From: Allobosea sp. BK604
GTDB taxonomy: Bacteria; Pseudomonadota; Alphaproteobacteria; Rhizobiales; Beijerinckiaceae
Direction of reading: 5' to 3'
DNA: 64,000 nucleotides
Assembly: GCF_004341515.1 (NCBI RefSeq)
Contig: NZ_SLZF01000002.1
Location: forward strand, 620,001 to 684,000
Position numbers and translations under genes: made by a program. Position 1 is the stretch's first letter; every line of letters starts with the position of its first letter. Of the stretch, positions 26,089 to 37,779 are shown in pieces. The notes beneath the pieces are model-generated. The model was not told where the DNA came from. It saw only the letters and a list, made by a program, of their open reading frames with translations, and ran no database searches.

Positions 26089-26559
26089 ATGCGGGTCCTG
26101 GTCAACGGAACTGTGCGCGAGGCGGATGTCGAGCCCGACACGCCGCTGCTCTGGGTCCTGCGCGATGTCTTCGGCCTGACCGGCACGAAATTCGGCTGCG
26201 GCGCCGCGATGTGCGGGGCCTGCACCGTCCATGTCGGCGGAGTGGCGAAGCGCTCCTGCGTGCTGCCTGTCGGCGATGTCGGCGATCAGCCGGTCACGAC
26301 CATCGAGACGCTGGCCGCGAGCCCTGCCGGCAAGGCGCTGCAAAAGGCCTGGCTCGCGGTCGATGTCGTTCAATGCGGCTATTGCCAGTCCGGCCAGCTG
26401 ATGCAGGCGGCCGCGCTGCTCGATGCCAATCCGGCGCCGGATGATGCGGCGATCGATGCGGTGATGGCGGGGAATATCTGCCGCTGCGGCACCTATGGCC
26501 GCATCCGCACCGCCATCAAGCAGGCGGCGGGCGAGCTGTCGCCGACGAGGAGGCTCTGA
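26089..26559 (+). CDS. iorA: Isoquinoline 1-oxidoreductase alpha subunit, 2Fe-2S protein
   Basis: 156 residues with the two iron-sulfur clusters of xanthine-oxidase-family small subunits: a plant-type cluster with Cys37, Cys42, Cys45 and Cys57, and a helical cluster with Cys96, Cys99 (CGYCQSGQ), Cys131 and Cys133 (CRCGTY). It passes electrons from the molybdenum site towards an acceptor. The stop is one base from the ATG of the large subunit, so the two are coupled. The true substrate of the enzyme may be an aldehyde or N-heterocycle; the family name does not prove isoquinoline. Confidence 0.92.
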   Translation: MRVLVNGTVREADVEPDTPLLWVLRDVFGLTGTKFGCGAAMCGACTVHVGGVAKRSCVLPVGDVGDQPVTTIETLAASPAGKALQKAWLAVDVVQCGYCQSGQLMQAAALLDANPAPDDAAIDAVMAGNICRCGTYGRIRTAIKQAAGELSPTRRL

Positions 26560-26560
26560 G

Positions 26561-28726
26561 ATGGCCGTCCCCGCTTCCACCCTCGCATCGACGCGGCGCG
26601 GCTTCCTCGTTGCCGGCGCGGCGCTTGCCGGCGAACTCGTCATCGGCTTCTCGCCGGGAGCCGAAGCGCTGGCGCAAAGCGTGAGCGCCAGCGATGCGCC
26701 CTTCCAGCCGGGCCGTTTCATCCGGATCGACCGGAGCGGCGCGATCACCGTGACGGTGCCCTATGCCGAGATGGGTCAGGGCGCGCTCACCGCGGTCGCC
26801 ATGCTCGTCGCGGAGGAACTCGAGGTCGCTCCGCAGATCATCCGGCTCGAGCATGCGCCCGGCGACGATGCGATCTACGGCCATCCGCTGCTCGGCGACC
26901 AGATCACCGGCGGCTCGCTCGGTGTGCGCGGCGCCTGGAAGCAGATGCGCCAGGCAGGTGCCGCCGCACGGATGATGCTGACCGAGGCCGCCGCCCGCTC
27001 CTGGTCGGTCGAAGCCGCGAGCTGTCGCACGGATGCCGGCTTCGTCGTCCATCCGCCGAGTGGCCGGCGCCTCGCCTATGGCGCGCTGGTCGACGCAGCC
27101 CGCGCGCTGCCTGTTCCGCAGGATCCACCGCTGCGGACGCAAGAACTGCGCGTGATCGGCAAGGGCCTGACGCGGCTCGACGCGCCCGCGAAGATCGATG
27201 GTTCGGCGCTGTTCGGCATGGACCGCCGCCTGCCCGGCATGCGCTATGCCGCGGTCATGGCCTGCCCGGTCATCGGCGGCAGCCTGGCCGGGGTCGACCA
27301 TGCCCCGGCGCTCGCCGTCCGCGGCGTGCGCAAGATCGTCGAATTGCCGAGCGCGGTCGCCGTCATCGCCGACCATACCGGCGCCGCCCGTAAGGGCCTC
27401 GCGGCACTGTCGCCGCGCTGGAATGGCGGCGCGCATGCCGGGCTCGACACCGCGGCGCTGGTCGCGCAATGCGATGCCGCGCTCGGACGCCCGGGCCTGA
27501 CTGCCGAGACCAAGGGCGATCCGACCGGCGCGATGTCGGCGGCGCAGGCGAGTTTCGCGGCCGATTATCGCATGCCGATGCTGGCGCATGCCGCCATGGA
27601 GCCGCTCAACTGCACCGCTCATGTCCGCCCCGGTGCGTGCGAGATCTGGGTCGGCAGCCAGGTGCCGGGCCGGGCTCGCAAGGAGGTCGCGGCCGCGCTC
27701 GGACTGCCGGTCGAGGCGGTGCGCGTCAACAATCACCTCATCGGCGGCGGCTTTGGCCGCCGGCTGCAGTCGGAATGGGTGACCCAGGCGGCGCTGATCG
27801 CGCGCCAGGTCCAGGAGCCGGTGCAGGTGATCTGGAGTCGCGAAGAGGACATGCGGCAGGGCTCGTACCGTTTCCACAACCATAGCCGGGTGCGCGTCGG
27901 CACGGATGCGCAGGGCATGCCGGTGAGCTGGCAGCATCGGGTCGTCGGCCCGGCCGTGATGGCCTGGTTCCTGCCGCCCTATTTCAGGGACGGGGTCGAT
28001 CTCGACGTCACCGGCGGCGCCTATGGCCCGTACAGCTTCCCCAACTTCCTCGTCGACTATGTCCGCAACGATCCGCCGGCCGGGCTGCTCGCGGGTAATT
28101 GGCGTGGTGTCGGCGACACCCGCAATTGCTTCGTCGTCGAGAGCGTCATCGACGAGCTCGCCGCCCGCGCCAAGCGCGATCCGGTGGACTACCGGCGGGC
28201 GCTGCTCGAGCCGAACTCGCGCATCCGCGTGGTGCTCGACCGGGTCGCGGCCGAATCCGGCTGGGGCAAGCCGTTGCCGGCCGGCCATGCTCGTGGCATC
28301 TCGCTTCTCTCCGGCTTCGGCAGCCATATCGGCCTCGTCGCCGAGGTCGAGGTCATCGGCAGCGACCGCCTCCGCATCCCGCGGATCACCTGCGTCGTCG
28401 ACTGCGGCCGGGCGGTCAATCCCAACATCGTCAAGCAGCAGATCGAGGGCGGCATCGTCTTCGGCCTGAGCGCCGTCCTTTATGGCCGCATCACCGTGCG
28501 CGACGGCCGGGTGGAGCAGTCGAACTTCCACGATTACCCGGTGCTGCGCATGAACGAGATGCCGCAGATCGAAGTGATCCTCGTCGAAAGCGCGGAGGAG
28601 CCGGGTGGCGTCGGCGAGCCGGGCACGGCGGTCCTCGCTCCGGCGATCACCAACGCCATCTTCACCGCCACGGGGCGCCGCCTGCGCTCGCTTCCGATCG
28701 ACCTCGCCATCGAACAGAGGGCTTGA
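26561..28726 (+). CDS. iorB: Isoquinoline 1-oxidoreductase beta-type molybdenum subunit
   Basis: 721 residues. The N-terminus has a twin-arginine signal (TRRGFLVAGAALAGELVIGF), so the folded enzyme is exported to the periplasm. The molybdopterin-binding region includes NNHLIGGGFGRRLQ near residue 394, and the proposed catalytic glutamate lies in GVGEPGTAV near 686. This is the single-chain large subunit of the IorB group, which carries only the molybdenum cytosine dinucleotide cofactor. With IorA and the cytochrome downstream it should hydroxylate an aldehyde or aromatic N-heterocycle with water as oxygen source and feed electrons to the respiratory chain. Confidence 0.9.
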   Translation: MAVPASTLASTRRGFLVAGAALAGELVIGFSPGAEALAQSVSASDAPFQPGRFIRIDRSGAITVTVPYAEMGQGALTAVAMLVAEELEVAPQIIRLEHAPGDDAIYGHPLLGDQITGGSLGVRGAWKQMRQAGAAARMMLTEAAARSWSVEAASCRTDAGFVVHPPSGRRLAYGALVDAARALPVPQDPPLRTQELRVIGKGLTRLDAPAKIDGSALFGMDRRLPGMRYAAVMACPVIGGSLAGVDHAPALAVRGVRKIVELPSAVAVIADHTGAARKGLAALSPRWNGGAHAGLDTAALVAQCDAALGRPGLTAETKGDPTGAMSAAQASFAADYRMPMLAHAAMEPLNCTAHVRPGACEIWVGSQVPGRARKEVAAALGLPVEAVRVNNHLIGGGFGRRLQSEWVTQAALIARQVQEPVQVIWSREEDMRQGSYRFHNHSRVRVGTDAQGMPVSWQHRVVGPAVMAWFLPPYFRDGVDLDVTGGAYGPYSFPNFLVDYVRNDPPAGLLAGNWRGVGDTRNCFVVESVIDELAARAKRDPVDYRRALLEPNSRIRVVLDRVAAESGWGKPLPAGHARGISLLSGFGSHIGLVAEVEVIGSDRLRIPRITCVVDCGRAVNPNIVKQQIEGGIVFGLSAVLYGRITVRDGRVEQSNFHDYPVLRMNEMPQIEVILVESAEEPGGVGEPGTAVLAPAITNAIFTATGRRLRSLPIDLAIEQRA

Positions 28727-28731
28727 GCGCC

Positions 28732-29394
28732 GTGACACAATCCCGCCTCCTCCCCCGCGCCGGCCTGGCGCTGCTCGCCGTCATGGGCAGCGCCGCGCTG
28801 TTCGGCGCCGCGCAATCGCAGACCGACCGCACCCATCCGGTCGGCAAGCCCTTGCAGGATGCCGGCAGCTTCGCCGCGATCGGCGATGCCAGCCGGCGCT
28901 CGGCAGCGCTGTTCAGCGAGGCCGGCAAGGTCCTGCAGCATCCGCGCTGCCTGAACTGCCACCCACCGACGCGCCGGCCGACACAGGGCGAGACGCTGCG
29001 CACTCACATGCCGCCGATTTTCGCGGGTGGAGGCGAGGGCGCGGGAGCGGGAGTGCCGGGCATGCCCTGCGCCACCTGCCATCGCACCAGCAATACGCCG
29101 ACGCTGAGCGCCGGCGTCACCAGCGTGCCCGGCGCCGAGCATTGGAGCCTCGCGCCGATCTCGATGGCCTGGCAGGGCAAGTCGCTCAAGGAGATCTGCG
29201 AGCAGATCAAGGATCCCGCCCGCAATGGTGGACGCTCGCTGGCCCAGATCCGCACCCATCTCGCCGAGGACCATCTCGTCGGCTGGGCCTGGCATCCCGG
29301 CGAGGGGCGCGAACCGGCGCCAGGCACGCAAGCCGGCTTCGGCGGCCTGATCGAAGCCTGGATCGCAACGGGCGCGCATTGCCCTGCGAATTGA
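28732..29394 (+). CDS. Cytochrome c-type subunit of the Ior oxidoreductase
   Basis: 220 residues starting at a GTG five bases after the iorB stop. It has an N-terminal hydrophobic signal (RAGLALLAVMGSAALFGAAQ) and two CxxCH heme sites (CLNCH near residue 73, CATCH near 113). This resembles the isoquinoline 1-oxidoreductase cytochrome subunit seen in Mesorhizobium. It is the likely electron acceptor for IorAB in the periplasm. Some related enzymes use a triheme cytochrome; here only two sites are visible, and the protein appears complete. Confidence 0.82.
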   Translation: MTQSRLLPRAGLALLAVMGSAALFGAAQSQTDRTHPVGKPLQDAGSFAAIGDASRRSAALFSEAGKVLQHPRCLNCHPPTRRPTQGETLRTHMPPIFAGGGEGAGAGVPGMPCATCHRTSNTPTLSAGVTSVPGAEHWSLAPISMAWQGKSLKEICEQIKDPARNGGRSLAQIRTHLAEDHLVGWAWHPGEGREPAPGTQAGFGGLIEAWIATGAHCPAN

Positions 29395-29653
29395 GCAGCG
29401 GCCTTCGCCGAGCCTCGCATCGTTAGGCGCTCTTCTCCCGCACGGACGCTTCGTTCCGGGCGGCAGAGCGCTTCTATGCGCTAGCGCCGGCTGTGCCTAG
29501 GCGCGAGCCGGACCTGAATCATCCCTTCCATGGCGAGCTTGCCAGGCACGGCATGGCGGTCGCAGGATCGTGACTTGCTCTCCAAATTTCGCAACGGCAC
29601 GTACACTGCATACAGGGCAGCCGGGTGCAGTTTCGGGCAGGCGAAGACACCAG

Positions 29654-32527
29654 ATGCAACCGCCTTCCGGAGCATCACAACCGATCTATGCCTTTGGCCG
29701 TTTCCGGCTGTTTCCGGCCCAGCGACGGCTCGAAGAGGACGGCGAGCCGGTGCGGATCGGCGCACGCGCCTTCGATCTCCTGCTCCTGCTCGTCGAGAAT
29801 GCCGGCGCTACCGTCTCCAAACAGGCGATCTGGGAACGAGTCTGGCCGGGCATCCATGTCGGCGAGGGCAGCCTGCGCTTTCAGCTGGTCGAGCTGCGCC
29901 GCCGGCTCGACGAGGACAGCGCCTCCAGCTGCATCTCCTCGGTGCCGGGACGCGGCTATTGCTTCGTCGGACCGCTGCGGCGCTCCGATCTCGATATCCT
30001 GCCGGAGCGATTGCCGCCCTCGACCGTGCGCCTGCCGCCGCGCCTGAAGCGGATGGTCGGGCGCGACGATGCGCTCTCGGCGCTCGGCCGGCTGCTGGCG
30101 GATCAGCGCTTCGTGAGCATCGTCGGAGCGGGCGGCGTCGGCAAGACGGCGCTGGCCATCTCTGCCGCTCACGATCAGCTCTGCGGCTGCGCGGGCGAGG
30201 TGATCTTCGTCGATCTCGGCGCGGTCCAGGATTCCGCTCTGGTCGCGAGTGCGATCGCGGCGCCGCTCGGGTTGCCCGTGCAATCGCCCGACCCGACGCC
30301 GGACATCGTCCTGCGTCTCAGGTCCCGCAAGACGTTGCTCGTTCTCGACAGCGTCGAGCACCTGCTCGATGCCGTCGCCAGCCTGGCGGAGCGCCTGTTC
30401 GCAGAGGCGCCCCAGCTTCGCCTCCTGGTGACCAGCCGCGAGGCGCTGCGCGTCGAGGGCGAGCACGTCTATCCACTCGAGCCTTTCGATCCCCCATCGG
30501 TCGAGCAATCAGCCTCGCTCGACGGGCTTCTCGAGAATCCCGCGGCCGAGCTTCTGGTCGAGCGGGCGCTCGCCGCCGATAGCCGCCTCTCCTTTGTGGA
30601 TGGTGATGCGCCGATCATCGCGTCGATCTGCCGGCAACTCGACGGCGTTGCCCTCGCCCTCGAGCTGGCGGCCGGGCGCGTGCCCACCCATGGCCTGGAG
30701 GGCACGTCCGCGCTGCTCGGCGGCGGGCTCGACCATCTCTATGGCGGCAAGCGCACTGCAGCGCCGCGACACCGCTCGCTCGGCGACACGCTGGCCTGGA
30801 GCTATGACCTCCTCGATAGGCGCGCCTGCACGATCCTGTGGCGACTGACCGCCTTCGTCGGCCCGTTCAGCCTGGAAGCGGCCTGCGCCGTGGCGGGCGA
30901 TGACGACATCAGCTCCACCGAGACAGCGCGGATCCTGGCCGACCTTGTCGCGAAATCGCTCGTCTCGGTGCGGCGCGCGGGCTCAGCGACGCGTTTTCGC
31001 CTGCTGGACACGATGCGGGCCTATCTGCGCGGGAAAGTCGTGCCGGAAGCGTGGCCGGCAATCGCCAGGCGCCATGCGCGATACTACCGCGAGCTGTTGC
31101 AGCGGAGCGCCCCGCAAGCGGCCGGCGATGGCTTCGGACTGGTTGCCGGCATCGAGGACATCCCGAATATCCGCGCCGCCCTGACCTGGTGCTATGCCGC
31201 GCCCGGGGAGGACCGCGGCGGAACTCCCCTCGCCGCCGGAGCGGCGGTCCTCTACCAGAGGCTGTCGCTGCTCTCGGAATGCCAGAGCGTCTGCGAAACC
31301 GCCATCGCCGCGTTACCGGCGGCGGAGATCGGCTCCCGCAATGAGATGGAGCTGCAAACCTGCCTCGCCCAGGCGCTGATGTACACGAGCGGGCACACGC
31401 CAAAAGCGCTCGCCGCGTTCGAGCGCGCCATGGAACTCGCCGCCCGCTTCGGCGAGACCGAGCGCCAGCTCGCCATCAGCAGCGCGCTGCATGTCTATCA
31501 TAATCGCAGCGCCAGTTTCGCGCAGGGGCTGGCCGTGGCCGAGCGCGGCCATGGCATCGCCCAGGCGCAGTCCGATCCAGCGATTGTCGCGCTCGGGCAT
31601 ATCTCGCTCGGCATCGCCCTGCATCATGTCGGGCGCCATGCCGAAGCGAGCATCCATCTCGACGAAGCGATCGAGCTCGGCGAGCGCAATGCCGGGATCG
31701 ACCGCATCGCCTCCTATTCGACCCATCCGAACCGGGCCCGCGTCATCGTCGCCCAGAGCCTTTGGCTGCGCGGCTTCCCGGACCAGGCCGCCGCCGTGGC
31801 GCATCAGTCGATCGCCGAGGCGGGCTCGCTCGACCATACGTTAAGTCTCGCGATCGCACTGAGCGGCGTGCCGCCGGTCTTCATCTGGCGGCAGGACTGG
31901 GACGAGGCCGAGCGCCTGCTCGACCGGCATTGGACGCTGGCGGAGCAGAATTCGCTGCTGCCCTACAGGGCGCTGGTGATCGGACGGCGCGGCGAGGTCG
32001 CGATCCATACCGGCCGGGCCGAGCTCGGCGTGGAACTGCTCGACGAGGCGCTCGTCCTGCTGCACGCCTCGAATTACCGGCTGTTCTCGACGCCGCTGCG
32101 GATGGCCCTGGCCCAGGGCCTGGCGCAGCTCGGACAAGGCGAGCGGGCCCTCGACGAGATCCAGGCCTGCCAGTCCAATGTCGAGCCTGGCGGCGATGCG
32201 ATGTACCTGCCCGAATTGCTGCGCGTCCGGGCGGTGATCCTCGCCACGGAACCAGCACGTCAGGCCGAAGTCGAGCCGCTGCTGCGTAGGGCCCTGACGA
32301 CCGCGCGGGAGCAGGAGGCACTGTCCTGGGAACTACGCGCCGCGACCACGCTGGCCGGCACCTGGATCCAGCGCGGGCGCCTCGACAAGGCACGGGCGCT
32401 GCTGCAACCGATCCTCGATCGCTTCAGCGAAGGTCACCAGACGGCGGATTTGCAGCTTGCGAGCTCGCTGCTCGCCGATGCGAGCGGCCACGAGGCGCGC
32501 GCCGTGGGTGCGAACAGAAACCGCTGA
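29654..32527 (+). CDS. wHTH-ATPase-TPR transcriptional regulator
   Basis: 957 residues. The OmpR-type winged helix is N-terminal (about 13-110: YAFGRFRLFPAQRRLEEDGE, then IWERVWPGIHVGEGSLRFQL). Next is a STAND-type ATPase with Walker A VGAGGVGKT near 157-165 and a Walker-B-like TLLVLDSVEH near 227. A long helical TPR-like region fills about 480-930. Such proteins integrate a ligand signal with ATP-driven oligomerisation and activate transcription. The start at 29654 precedes the family N-terminus; an in-frame start 84 bases upstream would add an unlikely extension. It lies 259 bases after the oxidoreductase operon on the same strand and may regulate it. Ligand unknown. Confidence 0.82.
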   Translation: MQPPSGASQPIYAFGRFRLFPAQRRLEEDGEPVRIGARAFDLLLLLVENAGATVSKQAIWERVWPGIHVGEGSLRFQLVELRRRLDEDSASSCISSVPGRGYCFVGPLRRSDLDILPERLPPSTVRLPPRLKRMVGRDDALSALGRLLADQRFVSIVGAGGVGKTALAISAAHDQLCGCAGEVIFVDLGAVQDSALVASAIAAPLGLPVQSPDPTPDIVLRLRSRKTLLVLDSVEHLLDAVASLAERLFAEAPQLRLLVTSREALRVEGEHVYPLEPFDPPSVEQSASLDGLLENPAAELLVERALAADSRLSFVDGDAPIIASICRQLDGVALALELAAGRVPTHGLEGTSALLGGGLDHLYGGKRTAAPRHRSLGDTLAWSYDLLDRRACTILWRLTAFVGPFSLEAACAVAGDDDISSTETARILADLVAKSLVSVRRAGSATRFRLLDTMRAYLRGKVVPEAWPAIARRHARYYRELLQRSAPQAAGDGFGLVAGIEDIPNIRAALTWCYAAPGEDRGGTPLAAGAAVLYQRLSLLSECQSVCETAIAALPAAEIGSRNEMELQTCLAQALMYTSGHTPKALAAFERAMELAARFGETERQLAISSALHVYHNRSASFAQGLAVAERGHGIAQAQSDPAIVALGHISLGIALHHVGRHAEASIHLDEAIELGERNAGIDRIASYSTHPNRARVIVAQSLWLRGFPDQAAAVAHQSIAEAGSLDHTLSLAIALSGVPPVFIWRQDWDEAERLLDRHWTLAEQNSLLPYRALVIGRRGEVAIHTGRAELGVELLDEALVLLHASNYRLFSTPLRMALAQGLAQLGQGERALDEIQACQSNVEPGGDAMYLPELLRVRAVILATEPARQAEVEPLLRRALTTAREQEALSWELRAATTLAGTWIQRGRLDKARALLQPILDRFSEGHQTADLQLASSLLADASGHEARAVGANRNR

Positions 32528-32565
32528 AGCAACGGTGAGATAGCGATCCCACCGCCGTCCAGGGA

Positions 32566-35046
<2,481 letters not shown>

Positions 35047-35062
35047 CTAACGATGGCTTTTT

Positions 35063-35086
35063 CACGCGCGTACGCGTGCGTGCGCG
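35063..35086. promoter_or_regulatory. Alternating purine-pyrimidine tract upstream of gyrB
   Basis: 24 bases of strict pyrimidine-purine alternation, rich in CG steps and with GTACGCGT in the middle, about 80 bases upstream of the gyrB start. Such tracts can adopt left-handed Z-DNA under negative supercoiling. The effect on gyrB expression is inference. Confidence 0.45.
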
Positions 35087-35099
35087 AGCAGAGCGGTTT

Positions 35100-36935
35100 T
35101 CAACTCGCGAATGTGGCGATCGCCTCGAGGAAGACGTCGCCATATTGCGCGAGCTTGCGCTCGCCGACGCCTTCGATCCGACGCATCTGGTCAAGGCCGA
35201 GCGGCCGCTCGCGCGCCATGGCGATCAGGGTGCGGTCGGTGAAGATGATATAGGCCGCTACGCCTTCCTCGCGGGCGATCGAGAGGCGCAGTTGCCGGAG
35301 GTGCTCGAACAGCCCGGCGGTGCCCTCGTCGAGCCCGTCGGCGCGAGCGACGGCACGGTCGGCCGCGCGAGCACGGCGATCAGGCAAGGCATCGGCCCTG
35401 ACGGCGATCGGCTCGCGGCCAAACAGGATGTCCTCGCCTTTCTCCGTCAGGCAGAAGCCGCCATGCTCGACGCTGGCCTCGGCGAGCGCGCCGGCGGCGA
35501 AGAGCTTTCGCGTCAGCGCCTGCCAGGCGGCTTTCGGCTTGTCGTTGCCGACGCCGAAGGTCTTCAACCCGTCATGGTTCTGGCGGCGAATGGCCTCGCT
35601 CATCGTGCCCGTGAGGATATCGGCGAGATGGGCGGCCCCGAAGCGCTGGCCCGAGCGCGCCACGGCCGAGAGCAGCTTGCGGGCATCGAGCGTGGCATCC
35701 GACAGCATCGCCTCGCCGCCGCAGAGGTCGCAGCGGAACTGCGCCTGGCCATGGCGGCAGGGCAGCGTCTGCTCGCCAAAATAGGCCAGCAGCGAAGAGC
35801 GGCGGCAGAGCGCGGATTCACACAGGTCGATCATCGCGTTGAGGCGCTTGTGCTCGATGCGGCGGCGCTCGTCGTCGATCTGCTTCTCGTCGATCTGGCG
35901 ACGACGGAGCGCCATGTCGTCGACGCCGTAGAGAGTCAGCGTATCGGCCGGCAGCCCGTCGCGGCCGGCACGGCCGATCTCCTGGTAATAGCTCTCGATC
36001 GAGCCGGGCATATCGGCATGGACGACGAAGCGGACATCGGGCTTGTTGATGCCCATGCCGAAGGCGATGGTTGCGCAGACGACGACGCCGTCCTCCTGCA
36101 GGAAGATGTCCTGGTTGCGGTTGCGCTCGGCCTGCTCCATGCCAGCGTGGTAGGCATAGGCCTTGTAGCCCTTCTCGCGCAGGCCCTCGGCGAGGCGCTC
36201 GGTGCGTCCACGCGACGAGCAATAGACGATGCCCGAGCCGCCGCGATGGCGCTTCAGGAAATCGGCGATCTGGCGGCGCGGCTGGTCCTTCGGCGCGAAG
36301 GCGAGCTTCAGGTTCGGCCGGTCGAAGGAATGCACCACGAGATGCGGCGGCTTCGGGAAAAGCTGCTGGGCGATATCCTCGCGCGTCTGGCGATCGGCCG
36401 TCGCGGTCAGCGCCGTCACGGGCACGCCGCCGAGCGCCTCGCGCACCTTGGCGAGCAGGCGGTATTCCGGGCGGAAATCATGGCCCCATTGCGAGACGCA
36501 ATGCGCCTCATCGATGGCGAGCCTGCTGACGCCGATGCGGCGCAAGCGGCCGACCAGGCCCTCGCCGGCCAGGCGCTCCGGCGAGACGAAGAGCAGGCGC
36601 AGCTCGCCGGAATTCAGCCGGTCCCAGGCCTCGGCAGCCTCGCTCTCGCTGTTCATCGAATTCAGCGAGGCGGCGGCGACGCCAGCGCGGGTGAGCTGGC
36701 CGACCTGGTCGCGCATCAGGGCGATGAGCGGCGAGACGACGAGCGTCAGCCCGCCGGAGACGAGAGCCGGCAGCTGGTAGCACATCGATTTGCCGGAGCC
36801 GGTCGGCATCACCGCGAAGACGTCGCGGCCGTCGAGCGCGGCTTCGATCACCTCCCATTGGCCGGGGCGGAAATCGTCATAGCCGAAGACGGATTTCAGC
36901 GTCGCGCGCGCTTGTGATTCGCTGGCATGCGGCAT
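35100..36935 (-). CDS. recQ: ATP-dependent DNA helicase RecQ
   Basis: 611 residues. Helicase core with Walker A MPTGSGKSMC near 43-51, DEAH box (AIDEAHCVSQWGHDFRPEY) and motif VI QEIGRAGRDG. Then an RQC zinc-binding part with cysteines in ALCRRSS, LPCRHGQ and CDLCGG, and a C-terminal HRDC domain (about 530-605). It unwinds 3'-to-5' in recombination repair and fork restart. The ATG at 36935 follows GGGAG; ATGs at 36944 and 36977 are possible but less well placed. The upstream edge abuts a palindromic repeat. Confidence 0.96.
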   Translation of the reverse strand: MPHASESQARATLKSVFGYDDFRPGQWEVIEAALDGRDVFAVMPTGSGKSMCYQLPALVSGGLTLVVSPLIALMRDQVGQLTRAGVAAASLNSMNSESEAAEAWDRLNSGELRLLFVSPERLAGEGLVGRLRRIGVSRLAIDEAHCVSQWGHDFRPEYRLLAKVREALGGVPVTALTATADRQTREDIAQQLFPKPPHLVVHSFDRPNLKLAFAPKDQPRRQIADFLKRHRGGSGIVYCSSRGRTERLAEGLREKGYKAYAYHAGMEQAERNRNQDIFLQEDGVVVCATIAFGMGINKPDVRFVVHADMPGSIESYYQEIGRAGRDGLPADTLTLYGVDDMALRRRQIDEKQIDDERRRIEHKRLNAMIDLCESALCRRSSLLAYFGEQTLPCRHGQAQFRCDLCGGEAMLSDATLDARKLLSAVARSGQRFGAAHLADILTGTMSEAIRRQNHDGLKTFGVGNDKPKAAWQALTRKLFAAGALAEASVEHGGFCLTEKGEDILFGREPIAVRADALPDRRARAADRAVARADGLDEGTAGLFEHLRQLRLSIAREEGVAAYIIFTDRTLIAMARERPLGLDQMRRIEGVGERKLAQYGDVFLEAIATFAS

Positions 36936-36978
36936 GGCTCCCATGTGCCTGAGAGCAGCCGAAATGGCCAGCCTCATC

Positions 36979-37061
36979 CGTCATTGCGAGGAGCGTAGCG
37001 ACGAAGCAATCCAGGGGGCTGCGCGAGGCCCCTGGATTGCTTCGCTGCGCTCGCAATGACG
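36979..37061. repeat. Long palindromic repeat between lysE and recQ
   Basis: Outer arms CGTCATTGCGAG (36979-36990) and CTCGCAATGACG (37050-37061). Inner perfect 16-base arms start CGAAGCAATCC (37002-37017) and end GGATTGCTTCG (37029-37044). The same sequence family occurs near 41705 and 50984. It could fold into a long hairpin between the lysE stop and the recQ start. Confidence 0.85.
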
Positions 37062-37070
37062 AAGAGCGAG

Positions 37071-37685
37071 CTACCCGCGCGCCGCGATCGCCGCCGCGGC
37101 GCCCGCCATGACGCCGCCGGTGACGCGGTTGACGATCCGCATGACGCGCGGGCTCGCCACCAGCCGCCGGGCACGGTCGGCCGCATAGGCATAGGCCAGC
37201 AGCGTCGAGCAAATGATGATCGTGGTCAGCGTGATGATCTCGACGAAGACGAGCGGGGTGACGTTCCGCAGATCGACCACGAGCGGCAGGATCGAGAGGA
37301 AGAAGACCATGACCTTGGGATTGCCCAGCGTCAGGGCCAGCCCGCCGAGGAACAGCCTGAGCCCCTCGCCGCGCGCCGCCGGCGACTCGCGTGGCGGCTC
37401 GGCCGGCGCGGTCCAGAGCTTGAGCGCAAGCCAGAGCAAATAGAGGCAGCCGGCATATTTGATCGCCAGGAAGAGGCCGTGGAAATGCTCCATCAGCACG
37501 GAGAGACCGAGCGCCGAGGCGCTGAACCAGACCAGGTCTCCAGCCGCAATGCCGGCGATGAAGGGCAGCGAGCGCCGCAAGCCGCTCGACAGGGCACGCG
37601 CGACCAGGGCGGCGATGCCCGGGCCGGGCGAAGCGACGGCGACGAAATAGACACCGGCGAAAACCAGAAGGCCCGTGAGTTCCAT
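37071..37685 (-). CDS. LysE/RhtB-family amino acid exporter
   Basis: 204 residues with about six membrane segments; signature VASPGPGIAALVARALSSGL near the N-terminus and GGLALTLGNPKVMVFFLSIL in the middle match the LysE/RhtB superfamily of amino acid efflux proteins in the inner membrane. The substrate cannot be read from the sequence (homoserine, threonine, lysine and others occur in the family). It lies between the chemoreceptor gene and recQ on the same strand, with no clear functional link to either. Confidence 0.88.
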   Translation of the reverse strand: MELTGLLVFAGVYFVAVASPGPGIAALVARALSSGLRRSLPFIAGIAAGDLVWFSASALGLSVLMEHFHGLFLAIKYAGCLYLLWLALKLWTAPAEPPRESPAARGEGLRLFLGGLALTLGNPKVMVFFLSILPLVVDLRNVTPLVFVEIITLTTIIICSTLLAYAYAADRARRLVASPRVMRIVNRVTGGVMAGAAAAIAARG

Positions 37686-37779
37686 GCCGCCTTGTCCCTG
37701 CTCGTCCGATCCTCGGGCCTGGCGGTGAGCCTAGCAGCGCGGCCGGACGGCGTCACATCGCAGCTGGTGATGCGATCGA

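Noticed and set aside
28099..28731. Longer cytochrome frame starting inside iorB
   Set aside because: That part is Arg/Gly/Pro-rich shadow of iorB; the signal peptide starts at GTG 28732.
29395..29653. Hidden gene between the cytochrome and the large regulator
   Set aside because: 259 bases with no frame having both a ribosome site and family resemblance; treated as a promoter region.
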